32,632 nt of DNA from Chara braunii (taxonomy: Eukaryota; Streptophyta; Charophyceae; Charales; Characeae). Position numbers and translations under genes: made by a program. Each line of letters starts with the position of its first letter. The first letter of the stretch is position 1. The DNA is taken from assembly GCA_003427395.1 (NCBI GenBank), contig BFEA01000090.1:3635606-3668237 (forward strand), read 5' to 3'. This document shows positions 8,093 to 18,238 of the stretch, piece after piece. A model generated the notes under the pieces. The model saw nothing but the letters and a program-made list of their open reading frames with translations. It was not told the DNA's origin and searched no databases.

Positions 8093-10619
8093 GCTCATAG
8101 CAGCCTCATGGAATATTCACGGATTGGTAGATAAAAACGGCAAACACAAGCGGGCACGCCTGAAGTCATGGGCTCACTTTCATAGAGTATTTGTCCTCAT
8201 GATCCAAGAGACCAAACTCTCCGAGGAGAAGTTGGTCTCTATGAATCGATGGTGGAATGACCCACAAGTCTGGGCCCCGGCCCAGGAATCAAGGGGCGGT
8301 ACAGGTATTTTAATTCATAAAAAGCTAACAGACTGTGTCATCGAATCAAAGACAGATCCCCTAGGACATTGGACATGGACCATACTAAATTTGCACAATC
8401 AACGATGGTGCTTCGTATCTGTTTACGTCCCTGCAGTTCACTCACACAAGGAATCATTTATATTATCACTTAATTCAATCATCCCTCCTGCTGACTTTTT
8501 AGTTCTTGGTGGGGACTGGAATACAGTCCCCAACCTGGATTTGGATTCCACTACCCCCCTATCACACCCATCAGAATCTGCCGCACTCAACGATTTCATC
8601 CTAGATAGCTCCCTCTTCGATCCCTTCCGCTCTCTACACCCAACTGCTTGCACTTACACCTGGTCTGCCTCCGCTCCCTCAGAATCCAAGATCCACACTC
8701 AAAGGAGATTGGATGCTATATTTGTGAATGATCCTGTCCTCCAATTGGTTAACAAAGCAAAGGTCATTACAGATCCCCTCTCGGACCACAAACCAGTAAT
8801 AATAGAGCTCGAAATGGGCCTCCACATCACAAGAGGCAAAGACCTCTTCAGACTCAGTCTCTACGTCTTAGAGGACCCCGGTGTGGTGGAATGGGTTCGG
8901 GAGACATGGGAGGAATGGAGAACCAACACAATCCTTTTCGACAATGAACGGACTTGGTTGGACAAAGGTCTTACCCTTGTCTCCAACCAACTCAATCTGA
9001 TATCAAGAGTAAAAGCCGTGAACAGAAAATTTGAAGAAATCAAGATCAAAAGGAAAATTGAAGCTCTCGAGAACAAAGCCACAGACAACTATTTTTCAGA
9101 AATAATCACGCAAACAAAAATAGCAAGACTCTTGCAGGAATGGAGGAACATGCAAATAAGAAACCACAACCTATGGGAAAAGAGCAGACAAATTGACAAA
9201 ATCCTATACACAGATAGACTCACACATAAAACCTCTACCGCCATCCGCCCCCCCAGTAACAACACTCTCATCACTACCTTACACCACCCGGACGACCCCA
9301 ATCAACCACCAGCTAAGGAAGCAGCAGATCTTTGTGAATATGTTAGATTATTCTATGGACGTCTACTAACTTCCGAGAAGGATCCCAACAGCCCTGTTAT
9401 CCCCCCCCACTTGGAAAATTTCATGTGGGGCTCGACGCAGCGCATACTCACTGACTTAGAATCCTCAACACTAGAATCGCCCATCACAATCACTGAACTC
9501 ACCGCGGCAGTGGCCAGCATGGCCAAGGGTAAATGCCCAGACCCGGATGACTTGCCGATGGAGTTCTATCAACGTTTCTGGTTGATCATCGCCCCGAACC
9601 TACTTAGAGTCTTCAACAACATTCTCAATAGCCAACCTCTAGGTCCCCGGACTGCGGAAGGCATTATTACCCTACTATATAAAAAAGGGGACAAAGCGGA
9701 TGTTAGGAATTATCATCCTATTTCCCTTCTTAACGTACACGGCAAGATCCTAGCTAAAACCCTCGCCCGATGCATTAACCCCCTTCTCAACAAGCTAGTT
9801 CACCCCGACCAATCCGACTTTATCCCGGGAAGACAGGTCCTAGACAACGTGATGACCATCTTTCAATCCATTGATTGGATCCGGAACCACAACCTCAACA
9901 AGGCCGTCATACTAATTGATTTTCAGAAGGCCTACGACAGAGTCAACTGGGATTTTGTCCAAGCCACTCTGAAAAGAGTGGGAGTGGGCAAAAACTTCAG
10001 AGGCTTTGTCAAGGCTCTATATGGTGCTTCATCCGGCAGAGTTCTGGTTAATGGTCACCCCTCCTCTCCCTTCAGAGTCACCCGATCGCTGCGTCAGGGA
10101 TGTCCACTCGCCCCAACTCTCTTTGTCATCCAACTAGAAGTCCTGCTAAACAGGGTTAGATCCCACCCAGATTTCATTGGTCTACAAATTTCTCCGTCCT
10201 ACTCAATCAAAGTCTTAGCCTTGGCAGACGACTTCTCAGCAATATCAGAGAACTCGGTGGCTTCCCTCTCAGCCTTAGAAGAATGTCTATCTACATATGA
10301 AATAGCCTCTGAGATGCGTGTAAGTTGGGAAAAGTCTATTGCACTCACCCCCCAAGGCCAACCATTGGCCCTGGACCTCGGGATCCCCGTGAAATCAGAA
10401 ACTGATGTCGAGCGTTACTTAGGCATACAAGTTTCCTTTAGTGAACCAGCAGCATTCCAAGACTCTATTGTAGAGAACAAGATTAGAGACGCATGTTCTA
10501 CCTGGTCCAAGACTCACTTCCTCTCGCTCTCCGGTCGCGCCATGGTCATCAACACTTTTATATCTTCCAGGATTTGGTATATCCTCTCCATCAGGGGGTC
10601 GCGGCTGGAGCTGCACTAA
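8082..10619 (+). CDS. LINE-B ORF2: APE endonuclease plus reverse transcriptase, C-terminally truncated
   Basis: This 845-residue ORF is the enzyme for target-primed reverse transcription. Endonuclease (residues about 1-240): SWNIHG, QETKL, VSVYVP, GGDWNT, TYTWSA, RRLDAIFV and LSDHKPV. A linker with Trp-rich helices follows. RT (about 450-780): the LLYKKGDKADVRNY segment, motif A IDFQKAYDRVNW, motif B RQGCPLAPTLF and motif C LALADD. Several normally invariant residues are altered in ways one G-to-A transition would explain: RNYHPIS instead of RNYRPIS, CPDPDDLP where GPDGLP is usual, and QSDFIPG instead of QSGFIPG. These suggest early decay despite the open frame. The frame ends in unrelated sequence after IWYILSI, so thumb-distal and zinc-binding parts are absent. 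The start is set by the overlap with ORF1b. Confidence 0.88.
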   Translation: MDNRLIAASWNIHGLVDKNGKHKRARLKSWAHFHRVFVLMIQETKLSEEKLVSMNRWWNDPQVWAPAQESRGGTGILIHKKLTDCVIESKTDPLGHWTWTILNLHNQRWCFVSVYVPAVHSHKESFILSLNSIIPPADFLVLGGDWNTVPNLDLDSTTPLSHPSESAALNDFILDSSLFDPFRSLHPTACTYTWSASAPSESKIHTQRRLDAIFVNDPVLQLVNKAKVITDPLSDHKPVIIELEMGLHITRGKDLFRLSLYVLEDPGVVEWVRETWEEWRTNTILFDNERTWLDKGLTLVSNQLNLISRVKAVNRKFEEIKIKRKIEALENKATDNYFSEIITQTKIARLLQEWRNMQIRNHNLWEKSRQIDKILYTDRLTHKTSTAIRPPSNNTLITTLHHPDDPNQPPAKEAADLCEYVRLFYGRLLTSEKDPNSPVIPPHLENFMWGSTQRILTDLESSTLESPITITELTAAVASMAKGKCPDPDDLPMEFYQRFWLIIAPNLLRVFNNILNSQPLGPRTAEGIITLLYKKGDKADVRNYHPISLLNVHGKILAKTLARCINPLLNKLVHPDQSDFIPGRQVLDNVMTIFQSIDWIRNHNLNKAVILIDFQKAYDRVNWDFVQATLKRVGVGKNFRGFVKALYGASSGRVLVNGHPSSPFRVTRSLRQGCPLAPTLFVIQLEVLLNRVRSHPDFIGLQISPSYSIKVLALADDFSAISENSVASLSALEECLSTYEIASEMRVSWEKSIALTPQGQPLALDLGIPVKSETDVERYLGIQVSFSEPAAFQDSIVENKIRDACSTWSKTHFLSLSGRAMVINTFISSRIWYILSIRGSRLELH

Positions 10620-11787
10620 TTCAAAGTGCCCGTTCGTCTTCCTCATTGAAGGGAAGTTGACGGCCATAACTGGGCTTACCTGGCTGGTGCGGAATTGGCC
10701 TAGGGACATCAGNCCCTGCTCTGCGTGGTGCTTCCTCCATAGCTGTCCTATTGGGGTTTTGACAGCTGCCATCGAAGCAGCTTCTCTATGCCTGCTTCGA
10801 AGTGGCAGATCTTCATCTTCATCCATTTGCTGCTCTTCTTCATCATCCTGGGAGCTGCGCTCCCCTGCTGAGTGGACACTTCATCTGCAGTGGGCTTCTT
10901 GAGTGGTGCAGAGGGGTGTTGGATTTAGGAGGGTGTGTGGCGATTGGCAGGCTTGATAGGTTGGGTGCCCGCAGGCACCATAGCTAGAGCTTGAGGAAGA
11001 GGGAGGAAGAAGAAGACTCCCAAAGTATTCGATGAAATCTTGTAAACAATTGGTCCATGGGTGTTGATAACGTGGTTGGGATTCTTGGAACAAGTATTCT
11101 GGATTGATTGGAGGAGGATGAGGGATTGCAGAATTGAAATTCGTTTTTCAATTCTCTGCGTATTTTGAGCTTCCGCTGTGCATATCTCCTGTCTGGTTTT
11201 GTGTGGATTTGCCTCCTTCGAGTCTACTCTGAAATTGCATGCGTGTATGGGAACGTGTGAATTCGTTGTGGATTGAAGTTCAATTGGGTATATAACANNN
11301 NNNNNNNNNNNNNNNNNNNNNNNNNNNNNNNNNNNNNNNNNNNGATTGGTAATATATTCTGTTTCCATAGAAGAAGAAGAAAAAAAGTAAATACAGCAAT
11401 AATGACCAGGGGCGAGGTCCCACTCGGAAAGAGGATAGGATCCAATGCCTGAATCTGGACGAGTTTATGGAAATGTGCAGGAAATCGAGATTGACCTGCT
11501 TTTCTGCATCTGTGCTGAAAACACATCCAGATTCAAGAGCTCTATGATCCTCTATCCATGTTGCTAGTGGGACCTCAGCACAGGGTGAAGACAGTACGCA
11601 CCCCATGAATTAACATAAAATTAATTGAAGTTTCTAAAAGCAAAATTATAATGACCAAAAAAAAATAAATTATAATGACCCACAACATTGCAGACTGAGA
11701 AATCTGCTGTTTTTTTTTCTGACTATTTCCTCTTGCTGGGCAAACAGCAAATTTTCGTTAAAAAAAGAAAAAAAGCGCACATATATT
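10620..11787. other. Non-LINE DNA with gaps; no firm gene
   Basis: This sequence joins LINE-B abruptly and is not similar to anything else in the window. It has one unknown base at 10713 and a run of N from 11298 to 11343, so reading frames across it are unreliable. From 11620 to 11780 it is A/T-rich with short A runs. A possible minus-strand exon is listed separately. Confidence 0.4.
10681..10920 (-). other. Possible minus-strand exon fragment
   Basis: On the minus strand a frame reads an acidic stretch (DDEEEQQMDEDEDLPLRS) followed by a mixed segment ending GQFRTSQ. It ends at AG|GTAAGC, a good 5' splice-donor sequence with GT at 10680-10679. No family is recognised, the frame contains an unknown base, and stops occur in alternative frames. 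A decayed gene fragment or chance are both possible. Confidence 0.18.
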
Positions 11788-12586
11788 TGACTTTATGAAC
11801 GAAATTGAAACCTCATAAATTGGTCAGATTTAGGTCTATATATATATATATATATTTTTTTTTATTCAATCATCAGGGACAGGCGACTATCAGGCAGGCT
11901 ATGAGAACCTGCCTGATTGGGGCCTGCACAGTCCGATGTCTCCATTCTATTTGTGGGGAGCGTCACCTGTTGGAAATAGGGTCCAACGTCCCTACAGTTC
12001 AAACATGACACTCGTGAGGTTCCTGAAACACATCCCAACTCAAATGACCTCTTCACCGTATAGGCGCCAGAACTGACTTGATCTGCTGGTCTATGAGTCT
12101 TTATAAAATAAGATGTCCTAACTGGCCACTGAAATTCTGCAAGTCCTGCAAGATATGACATTGTAACCGAGTCTAAATTCGATGAAGTACACATGTACTG
12201 TGCCCCATGCTACATGCTGAATCTGAGCTATTTTAAGCTCCTGAGGGTACAGCATTCTGAAAACGCCGCACCCAATGGATACCTGCTAAGTCCAGATACA
12301 TCCAGTGGGTCCAGCATTTTAACTTAAACGGCCCCAGACCCTCAGGAAGCAGTCCAGATACATCCAGTGGGTCCAGCTTTTTAACTCAAAGGAAGCCAGA
12401 CCCTCAGGAGGCAAAAATTTTGGACCTGTTTTCGGATTTAAGGAGGCAGGACCCTCAGGAGGCAAAATTTTGGACCTGGTTTCCAGATTAAGGAGGCCGG
12501 ACCCTCAGGAGGCAAAATTTTGGACCTGTTTTCAGCCAAAAAAATCGGTTTCAATTTCAATTTCGTTCAAAACATAAAAAAAAGTC
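11788..12586. mobile_element. Large inverted-repeat element related to the 200-bp family at 18239
   Basis: The left end reads tatgaacgaaattgaaacc (11794-11812). The right end is its inverted counterpart, ggtttcaatttcaatttcgttcaaaacata (split here as ggtttcaatttcaattt then cgttcaaaacata, 12547-12576). The same terminal core, gaacgaaattgaaacc, bounds the 200-bp element at 18239-18438. Both also share an internal ctcctgagggt segment followed by tacatcca-gggtcc-like sequence. Inside are a TA run (11838-11854), unrelated DNA and the tandem repeats at 12289-12540. I read it as a non-autonomous DNA transposon that has expanded or been invaded. No transposase is visible. Confidence 0.5.
12289..12540. 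repeat. Two adjoining tandem repeats (62-bp x2 and 50-bp x3)
   Basis: A 62-bp unit beginning agtccagatacatccagtgg starts at 12289 and 12351. It runs into a 50-bp unit, gaccctcaggaggcaaaatt plus ttggacctg..taaggagg, beginning near 12400, 12450 and 12500. Units differ by a few substitutions. The array sits inside the inverted-repeat element at 11788-12586. Confidence 0.85.
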
Positions 12587-12709
12587 TCCTTCTTAGGAAA
12601 TGGCAGTTCCAGCAGACAGTGGCCAGTGGAGTGTCACCCCGCAGTAATTTCCCATGAGACTGACTATCGCAGGCCAACAGTCATCTCCCCACAGTTGTAA
12701 GCACCCCGT

Positions 12710-12784
12710 GTCCCCGGGACCACCACATGGACCGGACGCTGCACCTGGTCCAGCATATCAGCAGATGTGACGACATGTTGATGG
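12710..12784. repeat. Host repeat copy on the left flank of PLE-1
   Basis: This 75-bp sequence starts gtccccgggaccaccacatg and ends gttgatgg. It is nearly identical, with about four mismatches by eye, to 17674-17748 on the other side of PLE-1. The element inserted into or beside a tandem pair of this unit, or duplicated it. Confidence 0.85.
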
Positions 12785-13031
12785 TGGTATGGTGGTATAC
12801 ACCAAATAGCAAGGATGTAACTATAGATCGAATGACACAGACATAGATAACAAGGGCACCCCAAAGAGAGGAAAGGCAAACACGAAGAAGAAGGAGAAAA
12901 CAAGAAGATGACACGGCACACAATTTCTCCCGAACGCGACTTGGCTCGATGAATATTACGGCAAAAAACAGCCCAAGCCCGGACAAAAAATGGACAACAT
13001 GTCCGTAATCGTCAAAATCCGAGTCCAGGCA

Positions 13032-13089
13032 TCTGGCGGTTGACCCTACGTGTTTCATCCGGCCGCCAGAGCCGGAATCATCAGGGGTC
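13032..13089 (-). ncRNA. Type I hammerhead-ribozyme-like motif in the PLE-1 3' region
   Basis: The minus-strand order is stem I 5' GACCC, core CUGAUGA, one extra U, and stem II UCCGG with CCGGA closing loop CUCUGGCGG. Then come U, GAAA, a minimal stem III (CACGU) and A, with stem I 3' GGGUC. All conserved core residues (CUGAUGA, GAAA, UH before stem I) are present, with a predicted GUA cleavage triplet. Loop II UCUGGCGG is perfectly complementary over 8 nt to CCGCCAGA at 13039-13032, just beyond stem I, a possible pseudoknot. The additional U after the core has a precedent in the extra nucleotide of the chrysanthemum chlorotic mottle viroid hammerhead. Activity is untested. Confidence 0.6.
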
Positions 13090-13471
13090 GGTGTAATCAT
13101 GGCGGAGATGAAACTATAATGCCGCAGAACATCTATATAACTAGTCTATCGGAACGAGTTCCTACGACAACTGCCGGGGACACACAAGTGACAGTAACAA
13201 ATGGGCCACCCGAGTACCAAACAAAAAATGGGCCACACGAGGACGCGACCAAACAAGATCTAATAGACCCGTCCGAGGGTCCGGAAAAAGACTTGGAAAA
13301 AATGGCCTCACGAGGACCTTAACAACCAAACAAAACCGACAGGCCACACGAGGGCCTTAATAGTCCCCCACGACCCTCCGGTAAAAACAGACAGGCTACA
13401 CGAGGACCTTAGTAACGCCATCCACCCCCCTATAAGGTACCCACATTCGACCATCCGGTGCCCCCACATAC

Positions 13472-15945
13472 TCACTTACGCCGTCCAGGATTTTTGTTCC
13501 AACCTGTCAACAACCGAACCCAATTAAGCCATAAACCTCCAAATTTCATTGAAAAACTTCTCAAAGCGTTATCAAAAAAGTCATCAGATCACCCTCTCAG
13601 TCTAAGCTCGACCTTCAGGGCAAAAAGAAAAACTCCTTAAGCACCAGGCATACTGGTAAATCGCTTAGCCCGATGCAAAAGGGAGGTGATCCCCGCCAAT
13701 TTTTGTCGTCTACTGGAATACGACGCAGCGTCCTGTAAATTCTGAAACAGGATTCTGCCCATCTTCAATCTCTAGTTCTTATTCATGACAGCGCACCGAA
13801 TTCCTGCCGGCTATCCGAAATCCTTCATCACACAACCGAAAAATTCCCAGCAGTCCGAGCGACTCATACATTCCAAGGACTAATTGTGATCATAAGATTC
13901 CTCGAATCTCCCGAGAATCTTCCACGCCTTCTTTTCTCCTTCAATATCCCCTTTCTAAATTTGACGAAAACAGATACATCATCGATAAGGCAAATCCCAT
14001 GAACTAAGGATCTGTCCGTTCCTAACGAGAGCAAAAAGACGAACTCCGAGTGAGCGCATAGCATACATGCAATCGATGGGCTCGAAGGTTTGCCCATCGG
14101 TATACCTATTCTCTGACGCAGAATCTTCCCTCCCACAGTGGTGAAGGTATTGCGCAAATCAAATTTTACAAAGTCCAGCACTTCGTTAAACTCGACAGTG
14201 CACCATCCATCAGGCTTCTTTCCTCTCATCAGTTTAGCCCCTTTCCCCCGTTTTTTAACCAACATTTCATTCACTCCATTCCGCATCCAGAAGTCAATCA
14301 GCCAAGTAAGCGCTTTGATAATAGAATCATGTGGGAGGTTGCAGAACATCTCCTTGACATCATATGCCGCAGTCAGCAACACCTTGTTCTTACCAACGTC
14401 GGCATTGACTGACTTCACCTGCCGCACAAGTAGGTCAGTACTCTTCAAATTGAAATGAGATCTCTTAGGTAGAGCCCATACCAACTCATTGACCACCCTA
14501 GAGATGATCCGTGACCCCCGTACATTACACTCTGCAAAGGAAGGGCATATCGGCCTCCATTTCGCAATATCCTTATGTTTCGGTGTGGCGTATGCTTGTC
14601 CCAACCTCCCATTCTTATCCCATTTTGCGAACGAGTTCAAACCTTGTTCCTTGTACTCAACTTTCATCCTCTGCAACAGGGAAGTCTCATCGTCACGGAC
14701 CTCCTCAAACCCTGTATTCTCCAAAAAGAGCTTATCCAACCCTTTTCGATATAACAGCGGGCAGCAAACCAGGGTATCTCCTGGATTATGATCCACCGGA
14801 GAACACACTAGCCCCTTAACTCTATCACGCCACTTCAACACTTCCTCTATTGGGCAGGAGAAGGCACCACACGGATCTTCTCCCCGTCCATTCAAACTGA
14901 AACACCCCGTAATGTCTCTATTCCCTACCGCCGGAACAGAAAACCCCACTTGGTCCATGCACATCTTGACCTCATCTTTGAAACGTTTAACCAAATTACA
15001 ATGTCCCAGAGCATGTATGTTTCGGTTATTCCTGATCCAACTCGGTGCCTGTTCCCATTCGCCCAAACGACAGCACACATGACCATCAACCGTTGCGAAT
15101 CCTTCAGTACGACCTTCACAGGTACAGACAGCTTCACTCCCTTTTGCGGCCAACCTAAAATTGAACGAAAAGTCTCCAATACTTTTATTCTTCAACCAAA
15201 CGATCCTAGCCCTTCTCACCACCAATTCTTTCCAATCATGGTTAGCCACTGCTTCTTTTACCAATGCGTTGCAAAGCATCCGAATTCCAGGTTTACACAA
15301 CCGGTGGTCATAGGTAATGCGAACCACCATTCTCTCCCTCACATTAATCTGAAAACGACGCCGAATTGCCCCTGAAATAATCGAACGAAGGGAAGCGCGA
15401 GTCTGTTTGCCGGAGAAAGCACGGATCACCAAGAAACAGCGGACCAACAACCCAAAGTCCCAAGCGCTCAAGCTTCTTCCCATCCAGAAGTCTATGCCGA
15501 CATATCTCCCTTTTTCCAGGTCTCTTCCTCTTTCCCTTACTCCGCTTATCCCTTGTGTTCAGGAAAGGATTCGTAAGCCTAATCAGGTTCTTCTCCACTA
15601 ATAACACGTCATCTGTATCACATCTGCAGATTGGTATCATCACATACTGCCCTATGCCACACCGCCTCAGCCATGCATATAACTTGTGATTCCGTCGTCC
15701 CCCGTTAATAACATCAGCATTCGTACATCGATGAACATGCTCATTCCAGCGGTAGCTAGAGACCTAGTGGTAGACCTAATGTACACGTGCTTTGACCATG
15801 GTGAGACCAACGCATACACCCACGGTGCATTGCCAATTTCAAGATCGACATCATACAACAAATTACTCACGTAGGCCTTGAACTTACTATCCCACGGGAC
15901 ACAATCCGCCAAAGAAGAAACCATTGAATTCCTTGCCTCACACAA
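13472..15945 (-). pseudogene. PLE-1 ORF2: GIY-YIG endonuclease plus Penelope-type RT, broken
   Basis: This nuclease-polymerase would nick the target and copy element RNA. The N-terminal part (15945-15667) has VYALVSPWSKHVYIRSTT, equivalent to the PLE-2 GIY-YIG core but with YIR in place of YIG, and it then breaks. The main open stretch is 15483-13864. It carries the CxC motif (EAVCTCEG), a GDTLVCCPLLY block, RT fingers (KWRPICPSFAE), motif A (AAYDVKEMFCNLP), motif B (QRIGIPMGKPSSPSIACM) and motif C (ICLIDDVSVF). A frameshift follows motif C. The remainder, including MGRILFQNLQDAAS and LFALKVELRLRG, continues to about 13472 with several stops and aligns with the PLE-2 thumb. Penelope-type RTs are the closest relatives of telomerase RT. 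Confidence 0.82.
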
Positions 15946-16101
15946 ACGATCCCCTTACCTCATCATACTTCCCACACTCATTATCTCTGTCGACAAATCC
16001 TTCCAAATCTTCAGCCACTGTAGACTTAGTACGGTCACCTTCTCGAGACTTCCTACAAAAACGAGCCCAATACCACAAATAGTCACGCTCGGGCACCAAA
16101 C

Positions 16102-17566
16102 CTAGAGCTCAGCAGACTCATCGTCTTCCGTCGCTGAAACTTCATGATGGGAGGAAGAATCGTCAGGAACCTCATGTACCAAAACCTCATCCTCCTTCGC
16201 CTTCCCCTTATCACTTTGCGTCCCCAATGCCTTATCTGCCCTGAACTCGGCAAGATCGGCAATCATCAGATCGATGGAGCGCAGCTTCAGACCAGCCTCT
16301 TGACACATCGTTTCCAAGCCTGATTTCTTATAATTGCGCAGATCTTTCTTCTGTTCCTCAATGAACAAGAACCTTTCGTTGACGTCACCAGCAGGCTCAG
16401 CACCATCGACCGCAAACCTTTGAGGGGTCGCCTTCTTGCCTTTCTCAACGATCGAGCAGCCACCGCCTCGAGCCTAGTTTTAAGGTTAGTTCCCTCGGGG
16501 TCCGTCCCTGCGCTGGTTCTTCCACCGGTAGCTTACTAAGCTGCTCTTTCAGCTTAAAGACTTCGCCCTCAGCAGCCGCCCGCTTATCCTTTAGAACCTC
16601 AGCCTCAAAAGAAGCTGCTCGGTGCATCTCCTTCATCTTCAAGTATTCTTGCCGCCATTTGTCGGAGTCCCGAAGGTTATCCGTCCAGCGAGGCCGTGGT
16701 GAGCACCGGGCGGAGCACTCAGGAGTTCCAATAGCGATGTTTCCTCTCTTGTTGCCAGGACGGAGTGCCTCGCCTGTCCACAATTCCGCCTTCTTCTTGT
16801 CTTTAACACCCTGAACCTTCAGACGACCAACTTCCGTTCGTAAGCTTTCGAGCTCCATCCCAAAACTGCCCTTCGACAAAGCCGAAACCCTCAACTGCTC
16901 AATCTCCTGCTTCATAGCGAAAATATCATCATCCGCTACCTTCTTCGTAGCAACCTGTCTCCTCAGTTCAGCAATCTCTCTCTGCAGCTTAGTTACAGTG
17001 TCATCCTCTACCTCACTCTCCCCTTTCAACAGCAACTTCCTTAGCTTCTCATTCTCCTTGTGCAACGATTCCATCTCATCCTTAAGTTTATTTTCTTCAT
17101 CCTCCTTCCCTTTCAACTTGGGACAAACACTGGCCATACGTTTGTCCAAACGAGCACCCATTTCAGCCTCCAATCTTTCCCGTTCTTTCTTCCATTCCTC
17201 TTTACGGTCTTCCTCTTCCTTTAGTCTCTTCATTCTTTCTTCGTCTTCTTTACGTTTGGCTTCCTTCTCTTCATCTGATTCAGCAATCGTACTCGCATAG
17301 CATCGATCGAGCTTATCTTGGTTAACCTTCCAGAAGTTAGATCTCGGCTGATAGGAAGAAGAAGAAGAATTCGAAACAGCGTACTAGCCGACATTCGCCG
17401 TCGAGGGTACAGAGGCAGGAACAGAGTTGGGAGCAGGCAGGAGAAGAGGAGTAGCATTAGCACGCGTTGCAGGTGCCCGGCTGAAGCCAAGTTGCGGACA
17501 CTCACGCAGAAAGTGACTCGGCGAACCACAGTTGTAACACGACCTAACAGGGTACTGCCCTGCCAT
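16102..17566 (-). pseudogene. PLE-1 ORF1: CCHC zinc knuckle, coiled coil, SAP-like C-terminus
   Basis: The start is MAGQYPVRSC, with a CCHC knuckle CYNCGSPSHFLREC at residues 10-23, followed by an Ala/Pro/Ser linker. An in-frame TAG at 17384-17386 interrupts it. The same frame then continues through a highly charged Glu/Lys coiled coil (about 17233-16500) with Leu spacing typical of long helices. A one-base frame change near 16455 leads into the C-terminal segment 16440-16102, which has LETMCQEAGLKLRSIDLMIADLAEFRA and an acidic tail. (Here LETMCQEAGLK and LRSIDLMIADLAEFRA are contiguous.) The C-terminal motif is shared with PLE-2. The likely role is RNA binding and multimerisation, by analogy with retroelement ORF1 proteins. 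Confidence 0.72.
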
Positions 17567-17673
17567 CTTGAGTCTACACCAAACAAGAATAGTTATGTCA
17601 ACGAGCCACACTACCGTAGTCTAATCTCTACGGAGGTTACTGCGTAGAGTTGATGTTGATGGAACAAAGGCCG

Positions 17674-17748
17674 GTCCCCGGGACCACCACATGGACCGTA
17701 CGCTGCACCTGGTCCAGCATATCAACAGATGTGGCGACCTGTTGATGG
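17674..17748. repeat. Host repeat copy on the right flank of PLE-1
   Basis: This is the partner of 12710-12784. Between the PLE-1 end and this copy lies gttgatggaacaaaggcc, and the same gttgatggaacaaaggc follows it. Without the PLE the locus would therefore be a tandem array with a period of about 86 bp. Confidence 0.85.
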
Positions 17749-18238
17749 AACAAAGGCAAGCCGAGGAAGAAGTACTAGAAGCCATGATTGCTCAAGAGAG
17801 ATACAGCTAGTACCCGGAAGCAAGCACAAATGTGGCGTACTAGGACCTTGAAATGATCACGGACCTAGCCCCACAGGGGGAGGGGCCAGGGGACACCAGC
17901 CACCAGCCTCGCCGGAGAACCAGTCTGAGACAAGTCCTCACTTACTCCAAATGGCTGCAGGTGCCCATCCAGCACTGGTCCATGAAATGGAAGTGGGCCC
18001 ACCTGGGAAAAACAGGGCTCAGGAAAACAGCTGGGAACTGGGACCAGGGACAACAACCCGGGAAGCAGAAATGAATATTTAAAGAGCGGAAATGAATATT
18101 GAAAGTGCGGAAATGAATATTGAAAGTGCCGTGCCAGGGGGCCTGGGCTGCATCACCCCAGTGCCACAAGAAGCAACTGAACCTCTGCATACATGAGGGG
18201 GCCCACTCCTTGGCCAAACAAGGATCTCGTCGAAACTG
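17749..18238. other. Non-coding stretch with a small 22-bp tandem repeat
   Basis: No gene is supported. Between 18066 and 18129 the unit gcggaaatgaatattgaaagt occurs three times with minor variation. The remainder is unremarkable sequence, probably old repeat DNA. Confidence 0.5.

Larger units (their letters stand above)
4640..10600 (+). mobile_element. LINE-B: L1-like non-LTR retrotransposon, 3'-truncated
   Basis: The order is pyrimidine-rich leader, ORF1a 6086-7003, ORF1b 7025-8092 and ORF2 8082-10619. It is the best preserved copy of the LINE-A/B family here: all three ORFs are open, with endonuclease and RT motifs A, B and C present. It ends inside ORF2 shortly after the RT palm/thumb, near the residues SSRIWYILSI, so the C-terminal zinc-binding domain, 3' UTR and A tail are missing. 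The exact 5' boundary is not visible. Confidence 0.85.
12785..17654 (-). mobile_element. PLE-1: Penelope-like retroelement with N-terminal GIY-YIG, decayed
   Basis: Read on the minus strand, the order is a short leader of about 90 nt, ORF1 (CCHC knuckle then long coiled coil) and ORF2 (GIY-YIG nuclease, CxC motif, RT). A 3' region of about 700 nt with a hammerhead-like motif follows. Domain order matches the permuted PLEs (Naiad/Chlamys group) and not canonical PLEs, whose GIY-YIG is C-terminal. Boundaries come from the flanking sequence: gttgatgg occurs at 12777-12784 and 17655-17662. Length is about 4.87 kb. Frameshifts and stops in both ORFs mark it as inactive, and unlike PLE-2 it has no upstream pseudo-LTR. 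Confidence 0.8.

Noticed and set aside
11344-11606. Minus-strand ORF starting MGCVLSSPC, resembling an N-myristoylation/palmitoylation signal
   Set aside because: The frame runs into Phe-rich low-complexity sequence and an N gap; no downstream domain supports a gene.
12289-12540. Regularly spaced repeats as a CRISPR array
   Set aside because: Units are contiguous tandem repeats without unique spacers, no cas genes are present and the context is eukaryotic.
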